Source of the DNA: Nephthysia sp036513515
GTDB lineage: Bacteria; Chloroflexota; Dormibacteria; Dormibacterales; Dormibacteraceae
NCBI GenBank assembly: GCA_036513515.1
Contig: DATBYW010000029.1
Location: forward strand, 24,909 to 88,908
Reading direction: 5' to 3'
Length of the DNA stretch: 64,000 nucleotides
Below are positions 44,047 through 52,758 of the stretch, one piece after another. Every line of letters starts with the position of its first letter. The stretch's first letter is position 1. The translations under genes and the position numbers were made by a program. Under the pieces are notes generated by a model that was not told the DNA's origin, did no database searches, and was given only the letters and a program-made list of their open reading frames with translations.

Positions 44047-45074
44047 GTCACCGCCGAGCTGGCCGGCGCCAGCCCTTCCAGCGCGGCCATGATCTTGGCC
44101 GGATCGTTGTCGGGCACCAGCAGGCTGACGGCGACCTCGTCGACCCCCACGGCACCCAGCTCGCCGAGCCGGCGGCGGCACTCCTCAAGGGGCCCGATGA
44201 TCGTCACCAGGTCGATCAACTCCGGCGGCAGGGCCGCCATCGCCTCGTCCCGGCGGCGGTCCAGGTAGAGCTCCTGGATGCGGCGCGCCTCAGAATCGAA
44301 GCCGTAGCGGCGGAAGAGCTGGTTGTAGTAGTTCTTCTCGCGCGAACCCATCCCGCCGATGTAGAGAGCGAGATGCGGCCGCATCGCGTCGCGCCCGGCG
44401 TCCAGATCCTCGGTGACGATCACCGTCTGGTAGACGCAGATGGAGAGGTCGTCCAGAGAGCGCCCGGCCCGTTCCGCACCCACGGCAAGGGCCGGCCGGA
44501 GCACTGACTCCCAGTGACGAGGCGAGAAGAAGACAGGGATCCAGCCGTCCGCCATCTCGCCGGCCAGCGCCATGCCGGCGGGCGTGAGAGTCGCCAGGTA
44601 GATCGGGATCCGGTCACGCACGGGATGGGTTATGAGCCTCAGCCCCATGTCGAGGTGAAAGATCTCCCCGTCGTGGGTCAGCCGCTCCCGGCGCAGCACC
44701 GTCCGGACGATCTCAATGGTCTCCCGGAGACGGCGCACGCCCCTCTCGAACTTGACTCCGTGCCAACCCTCTATCACCTGGTGACCGGAGGTGCCCAGGC
44801 CGAGCACGAAGCGGCCTCCGGAGATGTTGTCCATGGAGGCCGCGCTCTGTGCGATGAGGGCGGGGCTCCGGCTGAAAACGTTGACGATCCCGGTCCCGAG
44901 CTTGATCCGGTCGGTGACGCAGGCGAGATCGGCGAGCACGGTGAAAGCGTCCCAGCCGTACGCCTCGGGGATCCAGAGGGTGTCGTAGCCGAGCCTGTCG
45001 GATGCCTGTACGAATGCGTGCGTCGCTTCGCGCGGGATCCTGTCGGTGTAGGGGAGGGTCAGTCCCAGCCTCAC
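44043..45074 (-). CDS. LLM-class (probably F420-dependent) oxidoreductase
   Basis: A 343-residue luciferase-like monooxygenase: LGLTLPYTDRIPREA opening, KLGTGIVNVFSRSPALIAQS, GRFVLGLGTSG and a C-terminal AGRSLDDL region. This composition is typical of F420-dependent reductases; FMN cannot be excluded. It is the first gene of the ccm operon. GTG 45074 has TAAACT 7 nt upstream and TTCGAC 17 nt before that, a good leaderless promoter. The longer frame to 45197 overlaps the divergent lipoprotein gene. Confidence 0.85.
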   Translation of the reverse strand: MRLGLTLPYTDRIPREATHAFVQASDRLGYDTLWIPEAYGWDAFTVLADLACVTDRIKLGTGIVNVFSRSPALIAQSAASMDNISGGRFVLGLGTSGHQVIEGWHGVKFERGVRRLRETIEIVRTVLRRERLTHDGEIFHLDMGLRLITHPVRDRIPIYLATLTPAGMALAGEMADGWIPVFFSPRHWESVLRPALAVGAERAGRSLDDLSICVYQTVIVTEDLDAGRDAMRPHLALYIGGMGSREKNYYNQLFRRYGFDSEARRIQELYLDRRRDEAMAALPPELIDLVTIIGPLEECRRRLGELGAVGVDEVAVSLLVPDNDPAKIMAALEGLAPASSAVT

Positions 45075-45081
45075 TCTCGGC

Positions 45082-45091
45082 AGTTTAGGCT
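45082..45091. promoter_or_regulatory. Overlapping divergent promoters (ccm operon / lipoprotein)
   Basis: Minus strand: TTCGAC, 17 nt, TAAACT (45087-45082), 7 nt, GTG of the LLM gene. Plus strand: TAGGCT (45086-45091), 9 nt, GTG of the lipoprotein gene. The two -10 boxes share two bases. Confidence 0.5.
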
Positions 45092-45100
45092 TATGCAAGA

Positions 45101-45517
45101 GTGCGTCGAACGGTGGCTGTTGTCCTGGTCGCCTGCGCGCTGGCGGCTTGTTCGCCGGGCGCGCTGATCGGGCGGGACGACGTTTTGAAGAAAGCATCGC
45201 GCGAAAAAGGCGTCAGCAACCTGGATCGCCACGAGGCAAAGCTGATGCTCTGGGACCAGTTCCTGCAGGTCAGCAAGGTCAGCGCCAACCCTACGGACAA
45301 GCCGCCCGGCAAGCAGCGGGTATGGGTCGTGGCAGAGGCGGGGACGATCCGTGTCGGCTCCTCTGGAGGCCGCCAGCATTGGGCCATCTTCGTGTACAAC
45401 GCGGTGACCGGCTCCCTCATCGGATTCGTCCCGGGGCCGACCGACCAGGAGGCAAGCGCCGGCTCTGGCAGTGCCCAGTGGCCCGATTACTGGGAGCAAT
45501 TTCCAGACTCCAGCTAG
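45101..45517 (+). CDS. Putative lipoprotein
   Basis: A 138-residue secreted protein: signal peptide RRTVAVVLVACALAACS with an LAAC lipobox, so Cys17 would be lipidated. The mature part has SNLDRHEAKLMLWDQFL, RVWVVAEAG and HWAIFVYNAVTGSLIGF, ending in a Ser/Gly-rich tail. It looks like a small soluble domain of unknown family. GTG start near a TAGGCT box. Confidence 0.75.
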   Translation: MRRTVAVVLVACALAACSPGALIGRDDVLKKASREKGVSNLDRHEAKLMLWDQFLQVSKVSANPTDKPPGKQRVWVVAEAGTIRVGSSGGRQHWAIFVYNAVTGSLIGFVPGPTDQEASAGSGSAQWPDYWEQFPDSS

Positions 45518-45564
45518 AACCGGCCGGTCGCGATCCGTAGCGGTGACCATCGTGAGCTTGGCGG

Positions 45565-46890
45565 CTAGCCGCCGAGATCAACGCGGCTCAGGGCGTTGTC
45601 CTCGGCGATTTTCGCGAAGAGCCAGCCACTCGCTTTGATCCTGCGCTCCTGAGTCTCCCTGTCCAGCCCGATCAGGCCGAATCGCATCGCGTACCCGTGC
45701 GCCCACTCGAAGTTGTCCACTGACGTCCAGTGGAAGTAGCCGCGGACGTCCACGCCTGACTGGATGGCCTCCCAGACCTCTCCCAGCACAGCGATGAGGA
45801 ACTGCTGGCGGCGGCCGTCGTCAACCGTGGCGATCCCGTTCTCCGCCACGTAGACCGGTTTGCCAAGAGGCTTCAGCTCCTCCAGCGACCGCCGCAGCCA
45901 GCCCGGCCGGATGGCCCAGCCGAAATCGCTCTCGGGAGTCCCAGGTGGGTTGAAGCGGTGGATGAACTGCTCCTGGGGGCGCCGCGGGTCGAACTCCACC
46001 AGGGATCCGGTGTAGTGGTTGAGACCGATAAAATCGGAGGGCGCCTCGACCACCCGCTGGAGGCGTCCCCGACCGACCGGCCACCGATCCATGAAGAGCT
46101 GGGCGGTCCCCGCCGCGACCCTGTCCCGCCGGCGACGGGGCTCGGCGGGCAGCATCAGCCACTTGTGGTGGGCCAGCCCCACCGGGACGGCCGGCGTGAT
46201 CCTCTTCAGCAGCCGGTAGGCCAGCTCGTGGCCGCGGGCCATCGCGCTCAGCACGCGGTAGACGCCCCTCAGATCTCCCTTACGGCCAGGCGGAAACTCA
46301 CCCGTCAGCCACCCCTGAGTCGCGTAAATGTTCGGCTCGTTCAACGTGCACCACGCGGCAACGAGATCGCCGAGCTCCTCGGCCACGCGCGTGACAAAGG
46401 GGAGCCAGGCCTGCTCTGCTCCGGAGGCGGACCAGCCGCCCCTCTGAGCGAACCAGGTGGGAGACGTGAAGTGATGCAGCGTCACCATCGCCGCCATACC
46501 CCGACGGCGCAGCTCCTCGAGCACTTCCCGGTAGTGCTGCACCTGCGCGTCGTCGAACTCTCCTGGCGAGGGCTCGATCCGAGACCACTCAATGGAGAGG
46601 CGGTGTGCGTTGTTGCGCAGCAGCCGGAGCAGGCGAAAGTCCTCCGGAAAGCGGTGGTAGTGGTCGCAAGCGGGATCGGAACTGTCGCCGTTCAGGATGC
46701 CGCCGCGGCGTTCGAACCCCCACCAGTCGTTGTTGTGGTTTCCGCCCTCCACCTGATGGGCGGCTGTCGCGCATCCCCAGAGGAAACCCGCGGGAAATCG
46801 CCGTTCGGGCCGATCCGTCGCCGGCAGCTCAGCTGGAGGCGGCAGTGGGGCGCGCTTCAGCTTCCGCCACCGGCTTGGGCGGCGGTTCAT
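45565..46890 (-). CDS. Glycoside hydrolase family 1 beta-glycosidase
   Basis: A 441-residue TIM-barrel enzyme: FLWGCATAAHQVEGGN near the start, acid/base Glu in CTLNEPN, nucleophile Glu in YVAENGIA, and WTSVDNFEWAHGY late in the protein. It hydrolyses beta-glucosides or related sugars in the cytosol. Its ATG lies 62 nt inside the upstream histidine phosphatase gene; a start further in would remove little. Confidence 0.93.
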   Translation of the reverse strand: MNRRPSRWRKLKRAPLPPPAELPATDRPERRFPAGFLWGCATAAHQVEGGNHNNDWWGFERRGGILNGDSSDPACDHYHRFPEDFRLLRLLRNNAHRLSIEWSRIEPSPGEFDDAQVQHYREVLEELRRRGMAAMVTLHHFTSPTWFAQRGGWSASGAEQAWLPFVTRVAEELGDLVAAWCTLNEPNIYATQGWLTGEFPPGRKGDLRGVYRVLSAMARGHELAYRLLKRITPAVPVGLAHHKWLMLPAEPRRRRDRVAAGTAQLFMDRWPVGRGRLQRVVEAPSDFIGLNHYTGSLVEFDPRRPQEQFIHRFNPPGTPESDFGWAIRPGWLRRSLEELKPLGKPVYVAENGIATVDDGRRQQFLIAVLGEVWEAIQSGVDVRGYFHWTSVDNFEWAHGYAMRFGLIGLDRETQERRIKASGWLFAKIAEDNALSRVDLGG

Positions 46891-47479
46891 AGTTCACGGC
46901 CAGCACCCCCTCCTCGTCGAAGTCGACGACCAGCATGCCCGCGCGGTCAACCTGCTTCCGATAGATCTCGCGTTCGTTCTGGGGCCGGCCGTCGAGCAAT
47001 ACCCAGGCCGCCTGGAGGGGGTCGGCGTGGCTGACCAGGGCCGCAGGCTCGCCAGGCCGCTCGCGTGCTACCCGCCGAGCCACCTCCAGGATCCGCCCGC
47101 CCAAGCGCTCGGTCGACTCATCGCCCGGCACGAGCCCGCGGCGCGCCTTGTGCACGAACCAGAGGGGACGCCGGACCGGGATCTGCCAGTAGGGCAGCCC
47201 CTGCAGGTAGAGGCTGAAATCCGCCTCCCGGAGCTCCGGCTCGGGGATCAGGGGAACCGGCTCCGGGAGCTGCTGGCAGATGAGCCTCGCCGTTTCCTCG
47301 GCTCGGGCGAGGGGGCTGTGGACGATGCGCCCCAGGCCGCTCTCCCTGAGCCGGCGTCCAACCGCCACGGCCTGCTCGCGGCCCCTGGCGCTCAGGGGAA
47401 ACCCGTCCAGGTGTCCGTAGAGCAGCCGCTTGGGGTTCTCCACGTCGGCGTGGCGGATGAGATACAGGCGCGTCAGCAC
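46829..47479 (-). CDS. Histidine phosphatase family protein
   Basis: About 216 residues of the phosphoglycerate-mutase-like fold. The phosphorylated His is in LIRHADVEN (RHA rather than RHG), Arg in SPLARAEETA, and the second His in LVSHADP. Possible substrates are phosphosugars or other small phosphates. GTG 47479 has TAGCCT exactly 7 nt upstream. The C-terminal 20 residues overlap the glycosidase gene. Confidence 0.85.
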   Translation of the reverse strand: MLTRLYLIRHADVENPKRLLYGHLDGFPLSARGREQAVAVGRRLRESGLGRIVHSPLARAEETARLICQQLPEPVPLIPEPELREADFSLYLQGLPYWQIPVRRPLWFVHKARRGLVPGDESTERLGGRILEVARRVARERPGEPAALVSHADPLQAAWVLLDGRPQNEREIYRKQVDRAGMLVVDFDEEGVLAVNYEPPPKPVAEAEARPTAASS

Positions 47480-47486
47480 GGCGTTA

Positions 47487-47516
47487 AGGCTACCCGCTGC
47501 CACGCCCGGCTATTGT
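47487..47516. promoter_or_regulatory. Divergent leaderless-type -10 boxes (histidine phosphatase / rarA)
   Basis: Minus strand TAGCCT (47492-47487) lies 7 nt before the GTG at 47479. Plus strand TATTGT (47511-47516) lies 6 nt before the GTG of rarA. Neither gene has a Shine-Dalgarno. Confidence 0.45.
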
Positions 47517-47522
47517 TCAGCC

Positions 47523-48815
47523 GTGGAGGAGCAGCCGCCCCTCTTCGAGGTCGACCCCAAGCCGGCCCCCGAGGACCCTGGGCGCGAACCGGACGCCCCC
47601 CTGGCCAGCCGGCTCCGGCCGCGCCGGTTTGAGGATCTCGTGGGCCAGCGACAGGTCGTGGAAACCCTGCGCAGCCTGGCCGGCACAGGCCGGCTGCCCA
47701 GCCTGGTCCTCTGGGGCCCGCCGGGGAGCGGCAAGACCACCCTGGCCGGGATCCTGGCCGAGGCCACCGGCGCCCGTTTCGTCAGCCTCAGCGCCGTGAC
47801 CGCCGGCGTCGCAGACCTGCGCCGGGTGGTCGCCGAGGCGGCCCAAGCCCGGCGGCGAGGCCTCAGGACCGTCCTCTTCATCGACGAGCTGCATCGCTTC
47901 AACAAGGCTCAGCAGGACGCGATCCTTCCCCACGTCGAAGGAGGCACCGTGACCCTGATCGGGGCGACGACGGAGAACCCGTCCTTCGAGGTCATCTCGC
48001 CGCTGCTCTCACGCAGCCGCGTCTTTCGCCTGGAAGGGCTCTCGCCGGAGGAGCTGGAGGTCGTGGCGGCCCGAGGGCTGCGCGAGCTGGCGAAAGAGAT
48101 CGAGCCGGAGGCCCTGGGCGCCCTGGTGGAGGCGGCCCGCGGCGACGGCCGCATCGTGCTCAACGCACTGGAGACGGCTGCGGCCCTCTCCCCCTCCGGC
48201 GCGATCTCGCTCGACGCCGTGGAACGGGCGCTGCAGGAGCGCCATCTTCTCTACGACCGGGCCGGCGACATGCACTACGACCTGGCCTCGGCCCTGATCA
48301 AGAGCATCCGCGGCAGCGACCCCGACGCCGCCGTCTACTGGCTTGCGCGAATGCTCGAGGCCGGCGAGGATGCCAACTTCGTCTCCCGCCGGCTCGTGAT
48401 CTCGGCCGCCGAAGATGTCGGGCTCGCCGACCCTCAGGCCCTGCCCGTGGCGGTGGCGGCGCAGCAGGCGGCGCATTTCGTCGGCATGCCCGAGGCACGG
48501 CTGCCGCTCAGTGAAGCCGCCATCTACCTCGCCAGGGCGCCCAAGTCCAACTCGGCCTACCGGGCGTATGGAGCGGCCAGCCAGGCCGTGAGGGAGACGG
48601 GCAATCTGCCCGTCCCCATGCACCTGCGAAACGCCGTCACCGGCCTCATGCGGTCCATGGGCTACGGCCAGGGCTACCGCTACGCCCACGACTACCAGGA
48701 CGCCACCGTCGACCAGCAACACCTCCCGGACCAACTCCAAACCCGCCACTTCTACGAACCCACCGAAAGAGACAAGCCTCTCAAGGAGAAGCAAGACCCA
48801 GACAAAAGGGGATAG
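47523..48815 (+). CDS. rarA: Replication-associated recombination protein A (RarA/MgsA)
   Basis: A 430-residue AAA+ ATPase with an N-terminal PLASRLRPRRFEDLVGQ, Walker A GPPGSGKTT (65-72), Walker B LFIDELHRFNKAQQD and sensor IGATTENPSFE, then the clamp-loader-like C-terminus (PKSNSAYRAYGAA). It acts at stalled replication forks. GTG 47523, 6 nt after TATTGT; the upstream open frame is antisense to the neighbour. The stop lies in the first arm of a GC-rich hairpin. Confidence 0.93.
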   Translation: MEEQPPLFEVDPKPAPEDPGREPDAPLASRLRPRRFEDLVGQRQVVETLRSLAGTGRLPSLVLWGPPGSGKTTLAGILAEATGARFVSLSAVTAGVADLRRVVAEAAQARRRGLRTVLFIDELHRFNKAQQDAILPHVEGGTVTLIGATTENPSFEVISPLLSRSRVFRLEGLSPEELEVVAARGLRELAKEIEPEALGALVEAARGDGRIVLNALETAAALSPSGAISLDAVERALQERHLLYDRAGDMHYDLASALIKSIRGSDPDAAVYWLARMLEAGEDANFVSRRLVISAAEDVGLADPQALPVAVAAQQAAHFVGMPEARLPLSEAAIYLARAPKSNSAYRAYGAASQAVRETGNLPVPMHLRNAVTGLMRSMGYGQGYRYAHDYQDATVDQQHLPDQLQTRHFYEPTERDKPLKEKQDPDKRG

Positions 48816-48910
48816 GGCCGGGTCCCCCGGCCCGAGTGAGTCCCTCTTCCAATCGCCCCCAACGTCACTTCGCCACCGGAGGGGGCTCATGGGGGAGGCC
48901 TGCCTCCCCC
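48815..48910. repeat. Palindromic intergenic element, copy A
   Basis: Begins with a hairpin (GGGCCGGG-TCC-CCCGGCCC, 48815-48833), then GAGTGAGTCC, TCACT and GAGGGGGC blocks, and ends with a near-perfect palindrome GGGGGAGGC-CT-GCCTCCCCC (48891-48910). The same blocks in the same order occur at 56974-57062. Confidence 0.6.
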
Positions 48911-48919
48911 GTGCTCGTT

Positions 48920-48925
48920 TACGAT
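48920..48925 (+). promoter_or_regulatory. Leaderless-type -10 box of the NDP-kinase-like gene
   Basis: TACGAT followed by 6 nt and the GTG at 48932; no Shine-Dalgarno. Confidence 0.4.
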
Positions 48926-48931
48926 TCGGTC

Positions 48932-49555
48932 GTGGCCCAAGCGCTCTTGATCTTCAAGCCGGATGCCGCCCACAGACTCGCGGTCCGAGCCGGCATCTGG
49001 AGCTGGCTCTGCACCGAAAGGGAGTGGAGCATCAAGGCGCTGACCTGGTTCCATCCACCGCCCGAGCTGGTGAGAAGCCACTACGACTTCCTGCAGGGAC
49101 GGCCCTTCTTTCCCTGGCTGGTTGACTTCATGACCGGTCTGCCCGTTGTGGTCGGCCGCCTCGAGGCGGAACCGGCCGGCCTGGAGCAGATGCGCTACGA
49201 GCTCGGCGAGACCAGGATCCACGAATCGCGGCCGGGCTCGCTCCGTGAGCGCTACGGCATTGGCGGCGGCGTGAACGTGCTGCACCTCTCGGACTCGGCC
49301 GAATCGGGCGATCGGGAGATCGAGCTCTGGCGGGCGTATCTCCCACTCGAATCGGTCGACGCGCAGCTTCCCACCGAGAGCGAGAGGCCGGACCACACGT
49401 TCCACCTGCGGTCTCTGGCGTCCCAGTACGGGGACGGCATCCATGCCGAACTGGCGGCACAGGAGATCATGCGTCTGCTGCGGGAGGAGAGCGACCTAGC
49501 GGGAGACCGCTTTGAGGCCCTTACCCGCGTCATCCTGGGCGCCTTCACGAGCTGA
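48932..49555 (+). CDS. Divergent nucleoside diphosphate kinase-like protein
   Basis: A 207-residue protein whose first 135 residues follow the NDP kinase fold: IFKPDA (K9 as in MIKPDG), HYDFLQGRPFFPWLVDFM, PGSLRERYG, and NVLHLSDSAESGDREI with the phospho-accepting His at 118. The Gly after that His is Leu. A 70-residue C-terminal helical extension (ending AAQEIMRLLREESD...) is absent from ordinary Ndk (about 140 residues). It may be a true kinase with odd specificity or a regulatory relative. The 3' end overlaps mscS by 60 nt. Confidence 0.75.
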   Translation: MAQALLIFKPDAAHRLAVRAGIWSWLCTEREWSIKALTWFHPPPELVRSHYDFLQGRPFFPWLVDFMTGLPVVVGRLEAEPAGLEQMRYELGETRIHESRPGSLRERYGIGGGVNVLHLSDSAESGDREIELWRAYLPLESVDAQLPTESERPDHTFHLRSLASQYGDGIHAELAAQEIMRLLREESDLAGDRFEALTRVILGAFTS

Positions 49556-50158
49556 CCCCCAGCCCGGCGGCGCGACCGAGACCGAGAGGGACTTGGTGAA
49601 GAGCTCGCTGTTGGGAACGATGATGCGGGACCCGTCCTCGGCCTGCAGGTAGGTCACCCGCATGGCCACGTCCGTCACGACGCCGCGATAGCCACCGGTC
49701 TCGATCAGGTCGCCGACCTTCACGGTCCGCTCCATCACCACGTAAAAGCCGGAGACGTAGTTCTTGAACAGGTCCTGCAAGCCCAGGCTGGTGACGAAGA
49801 CCGCGACCAGGACGCCCGTGAGGCCCACCGCCGCATTGCCGAGGGCGATGGTCACGAAAAGGAACACGCCAAGGGCGATCAGACCGACGTAGATTGCGCG
49901 GGCGGTCACCAGGGCCACGTCCGCCCGCACGTGCTCCCGGGCCATGGCCCGGGTCACCAGCCTTCGAATCAATCCGGCCAGCAGCAGGACCGCCAGGAAC
50001 GCGATCAGGCCGGCGAGGACCTGGCCGCCCCACTGGAACAGGTCGTTCCTGAGCTGCACCAGGGTCTGGTTCTCCGGGGTGGTCACGCCGGCGACCGCGG
50101 CCCCCAGACGGCTCAGACTGAGTTCTTGGATCAAACCATCGAACGCCCCGAGAAGCAC
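49496..50158 (-). CDS. Small-conductance mechanosensitive channel (MscS) family protein
   Basis: A 220-residue MscS-type protein: three transmembrane helices, the pore helix LGLQDLFKNYVSGFYVVMER, and the beta-domain GDLIETGGYRGVVTDVAMR with NSELFTKSLSV. It lacks the large C-terminal cage of E. coli MscS. It releases solutes on osmotic downshock. Convergent with, and overlapping, the NDP-kinase-like gene; 13 nt downstream of the L25 gene. Confidence 0.88.
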   Translation of the reverse strand: MLLGAFDGLIQELSLSRLGAAVAGVTTPENQTLVQLRNDLFQWGGQVLAGLIAFLAVLLLAGLIRRLVTRAMAREHVRADVALVTARAIYVGLIALGVFLFVTIALGNAAVGLTGVLVAVFVTSLGLQDLFKNYVSGFYVVMERTVKVGDLIETGGYRGVVTDVAMRVTYLQAEDGSRIIVPNSELFTKSLSVSVAPPGWGSAREGAQDDAGKGLKAVSR

Positions 50159-50171
50159 CGGCAGCCGAAGT

Positions 50172-50819
50172 CTACGCCGTCTCCTGCGGGGTGGCCTCCT
50201 CTGCGGCGGGAGCCTCGGCGGCCCCTTCCTCGGCAGCCTCCGCGGCTGGTTCCACTTCTTCGACCTCCGCCACCCTGCGGGCGGCCAGCTTGACGACCAG
50301 CTCCTCGGGATCGACCACCGCCGTCACTCCGCTGGGCAGGCTGAGGTCGGAGACCCGGATGCCGGCGTCCACGTGATCCAGGCCGCTGACGTCCACCTCG
50401 ATCGCATCGGGGATGTCGGTGGGCAGGCACTCCACCCGGAGAGCGTGGAGAACCTGCAGAACGTCGGCTTCGCCCGCCTTGACCGGCTCTGCCTCGCCGG
50501 TCACCACGATCGGCACGTCGACCTGGAGCTTTTCGCGCAGGCTGACCTGGTGAAAGTCCACGTGAAGGGCGGTGTTCCGGCGCGGGGAGAGCTGGACTTC
50601 CTTGATCAACACCTTGCTCGGCCGTCCGTCTTCGATGACCAGGTCGATCAGCTGCGTCTTGCCGGTGCGCGAGAAGACCCGATCGAACTCGTGGGCGTCC
50701 ACGTCGATCGTGCTGGCAGCCGTGTGGTCGCCATAGACGACGGCCGGCAGCCGCCCCTGGTGACGAAGGCGTCGAGCCGCCTTCCCGGTGATCTCTCGCT
50801 TGTTAGCTATCAGTCGCAT
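50172..50819 (-). CDS. rplY: 50S ribosomal protein L25 (general stress protein CTC form)
   Basis: A 215-residue long form: N-terminal 5S rRNA-binding domain (GRLPAVVYGDH, LIKEVQLSPRRNTALHVDFH) followed by the TL5/CTC domain (VECLPTDIPDAIEVDVSGL) and an acidic Ala/Glu tail. It sits on the central protuberance of the large subunit. AAGAGG precedes the ATG. Divergent from the L,D-transpeptidase gene. Confidence 0.93.
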   Translation of the reverse strand: MRLIANKREITGKAARRLRHQGRLPAVVYGDHTAASTIDVDAHEFDRVFSRTGKTQLIDLVIEDGRPSKVLIKEVQLSPRRNTALHVDFHQVSLREKLQVDVPIVVTGEAEPVKAGEADVLQVLHALRVECLPTDIPDAIEVDVSGLDHVDAGIRVSDLSLPSGVTAVVDPEELVVKLAARRVAEVEEVEPAAEAAEEGAAEAPAAEEATPQETA

Positions 50820-50920
50820 TTCGCCTCTTGAATGTGCCTGAGACCGTCAGCCGCGGGCCGTTAGGATTGAAGCAACGGAACTTGCGATGCGCCTAGCGCG
50901 TTTTCCACCATAGCAACCGG

Positions 50921-52270
50921 ATGTCACTGCTAACCACACGCCGCTGGGTGATCGCGCTCAGCGTCCTCGCCGTTGTCGTCGTCATCGCCGCCGCTCTCGG
51001 CGTGAGCGACTTCGCCTCGGTGCAGGCTTCGAACCGGTACAACCAGCAGCGCGACCGGCTGCGGGCCGACCTGCGCGCAGCCGAGGCCCAAGGCTACACG
51101 ACCGAGGACCTCGCCCCCATCACGTCCGGACTTCGGGCGATCGAGGGACAGAAAGAACCGACCCTGCTGGTCACCAGCCCGCAGTTCTACAACCAGCGCG
51201 CCGATCAGGTGGAGCGCCTGGACGGGCAGCTGAGGGTTCGGCAGAGACAGGTGCTGGCCCAGGCCCAGGCCGACGCAAGCCAGCAGGCCGGCGAGGCCAG
51301 GACCGGCGTGGAGCGCGATCGAAGTCTGGGCGCCGCCGAGGCCGACCTGACTCCGCTGCAGCAAAGGCTCGACCAGGTCTCAAAGGCACAGGGCGCGGCC
51401 CACAGCCTTACGGAGTACCGCAACGCCAACAAGCAGGCCCAGGCGCTGCTGACCGAGGTGACGGCCCTGGGTACGGCGCAGCAGGCGGAGAACGACGCCG
51501 TGGCCCAGGCCGCGGAGCAGCTCAAGGCTCAGAACGGCGGCAACGCGGACGCCGTCAAGAAGGCGGGTAGCGACGCTCTCTCCTCCGGCCGCAACGACGC
51601 CTCGGTGGCGGCCTACATGAACAAGTCACGCCCGTTCAAGGGCTTCGACGCCCTCAACAAGCTCTACTCGAAGCTCGAGAGCTATGGCCAGAGGCAGGGT
51701 TCTGGTGACTCGAACCAGTCCGCCCAGGGATCTGCTGGAGCGCAGATCCTGGCGGGCCAGATCCACAACGCACTCCTGGCCGGGTTGCCGGCCAAGGCGA
51801 TCGTCATCTCCTACGCGGGCCAGCACCTCTGGGCCTATGAGGGCAGCAAGGTTGTGCAGGACACGCTGGTGACGACCGGCCGGCCACAGCTCCCGACCGA
51901 TCTGGGACCGATGAAGGTGCTGAAGAAAGACTCGCCCTGGAAGATGCACTCACCGTGGCCCAAGGGCTCGCCCTGGTGGTATCCGGACACGACGGTCCAG
52001 ATGGTGGTCTGGTTCACGAACACGGGCGAGGGCATGCACGACGCCGACTGGGCAAACTGCTGCTGGGGGCCCGGCTCCCAGTACACGGGCAACGCAAGCC
52101 ACGGCTGCATCCACCTGCCCTACAACGCGGAGAGCTTCATCTTCAACTGGGCGCAGGTGGGGATACCGGTGGTCGTCTACCAGGGCGACGGCAGCCCGGT
52201 AGCCCAGCAGCTGGCAAAGATCTCCACCGACGACCAGGGCAACCCGCTGAGCGGCCCCAAAGGCGCCTGA
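50921..52270 (+). CDS. L,D-transpeptidase (YkuD) with N-terminal anchor and coiled coil
   Basis: A 449-residue exported protein: N-terminal transmembrane helix (about 9-28), a long Gln/Ala-rich helical region to about 270, and a YkuD domain with catalytic SHGCIHLPYN (Cys near 395). It forms 3-3 cross-links in peptidoglycan or attaches proteins to it. A double Cys pair (NCCWGPG) shortly before the active site is unusual. A weak CATAGC box precedes the ATG. Confidence 0.88.
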   Translation: MSLLTTRRWVIALSVLAVVVVIAAALGVSDFASVQASNRYNQQRDRLRADLRAAEAQGYTTEDLAPITSGLRAIEGQKEPTLLVTSPQFYNQRADQVERLDGQLRVRQRQVLAQAQADASQQAGEARTGVERDRSLGAAEADLTPLQQRLDQVSKAQGAAHSLTEYRNANKQAQALLTEVTALGTAQQAENDAVAQAAEQLKAQNGGNADAVKKAGSDALSSGRNDASVAAYMNKSRPFKGFDALNKLYSKLESYGQRQGSGDSNQSAQGSAGAQILAGQIHNALLAGLPAKAIVISYAGQHLWAYEGSKVVQDTLVTTGRPQLPTDLGPMKVLKKDSPWKMHSPWPKGSPWWYPDTTVQMVVWFTNTGEGMHDADWANCCWGPGSQYTGNASHGCIHLPYNAESFIFNWAQVGIPVVVYQGDGSPVAQQLAKISTDDQGNPLSGPKGA

Positions 52271-52302
52271 CTCCAGAGAGTCCCGCCCCGGCAACTAACT
52301 TC

Positions 52303-52713
52303 TTAGTTGGGGAAGCGGTGGTCTAGCCACTGGACGATGTCCTGCAGGGGCGTGCCTGGCGTGAAGATCTCGGAGACGCCCGTCCGCTTGAGCTCGACTA
52401 TGTCCTCTTCGGGGATGATCCCTCCCCCGAAGACCACGATGTCCGTGGCTCCGCGCTTCTCCAGCTCCTCCACCACGGCCGGGAAGAGCGTCATGTGGGC
52501 GCCCGAGTGGAGGGAAAGGCCGATGACCTGAGCGTCCTCCTGGAGCGCCGCCTCGACCACCATCTCGGGCGTCTGCCGGAGCCCCGTATAGATGACCTCG
52601 TAACCGGCGTCGCGCAGGGCCCGGGCCACCACCTTGACCCCCCGGTCATGCCCGTCGAGGCCGACCTTGGCCATCACAATCCGGATCGGTGCTCGGGGAG
52701 CCTGGGCAGCCAT
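52303..52713 (-). CDS. B12-binding subunit of methylmalonyl-CoA-type mutase
   Basis: A 136-residue cobalamin-binding domain: KVGLDGHDRGVKVVARAL supplies the DxHxxG lower-ligand His, followed by LSLHSGAHM and VFGGGIIPEED. It pairs with the separate catalytic subunit encoded just upstream (45-nt gap) to form the two-gene type of acyl-CoA mutase. Confidence 0.92.
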   Translation of the reverse strand: MAAQAPRAPIRIVMAKVGLDGHDRGVKVVARALRDAGYEVIYTGLRQTPEMVVEAALQEDAQVIGLSLHSGAHMTLFPAVVEELEKRGATDIVVFGGGIIPEEDIVELKRTGVSEIFTPGTPLQDIVQWLDHRFPN

Positions 52714-52758
52714 CTCAGCGCTGACGTCTGGAACTTCCGGTCCGGGACACTGGTGACA

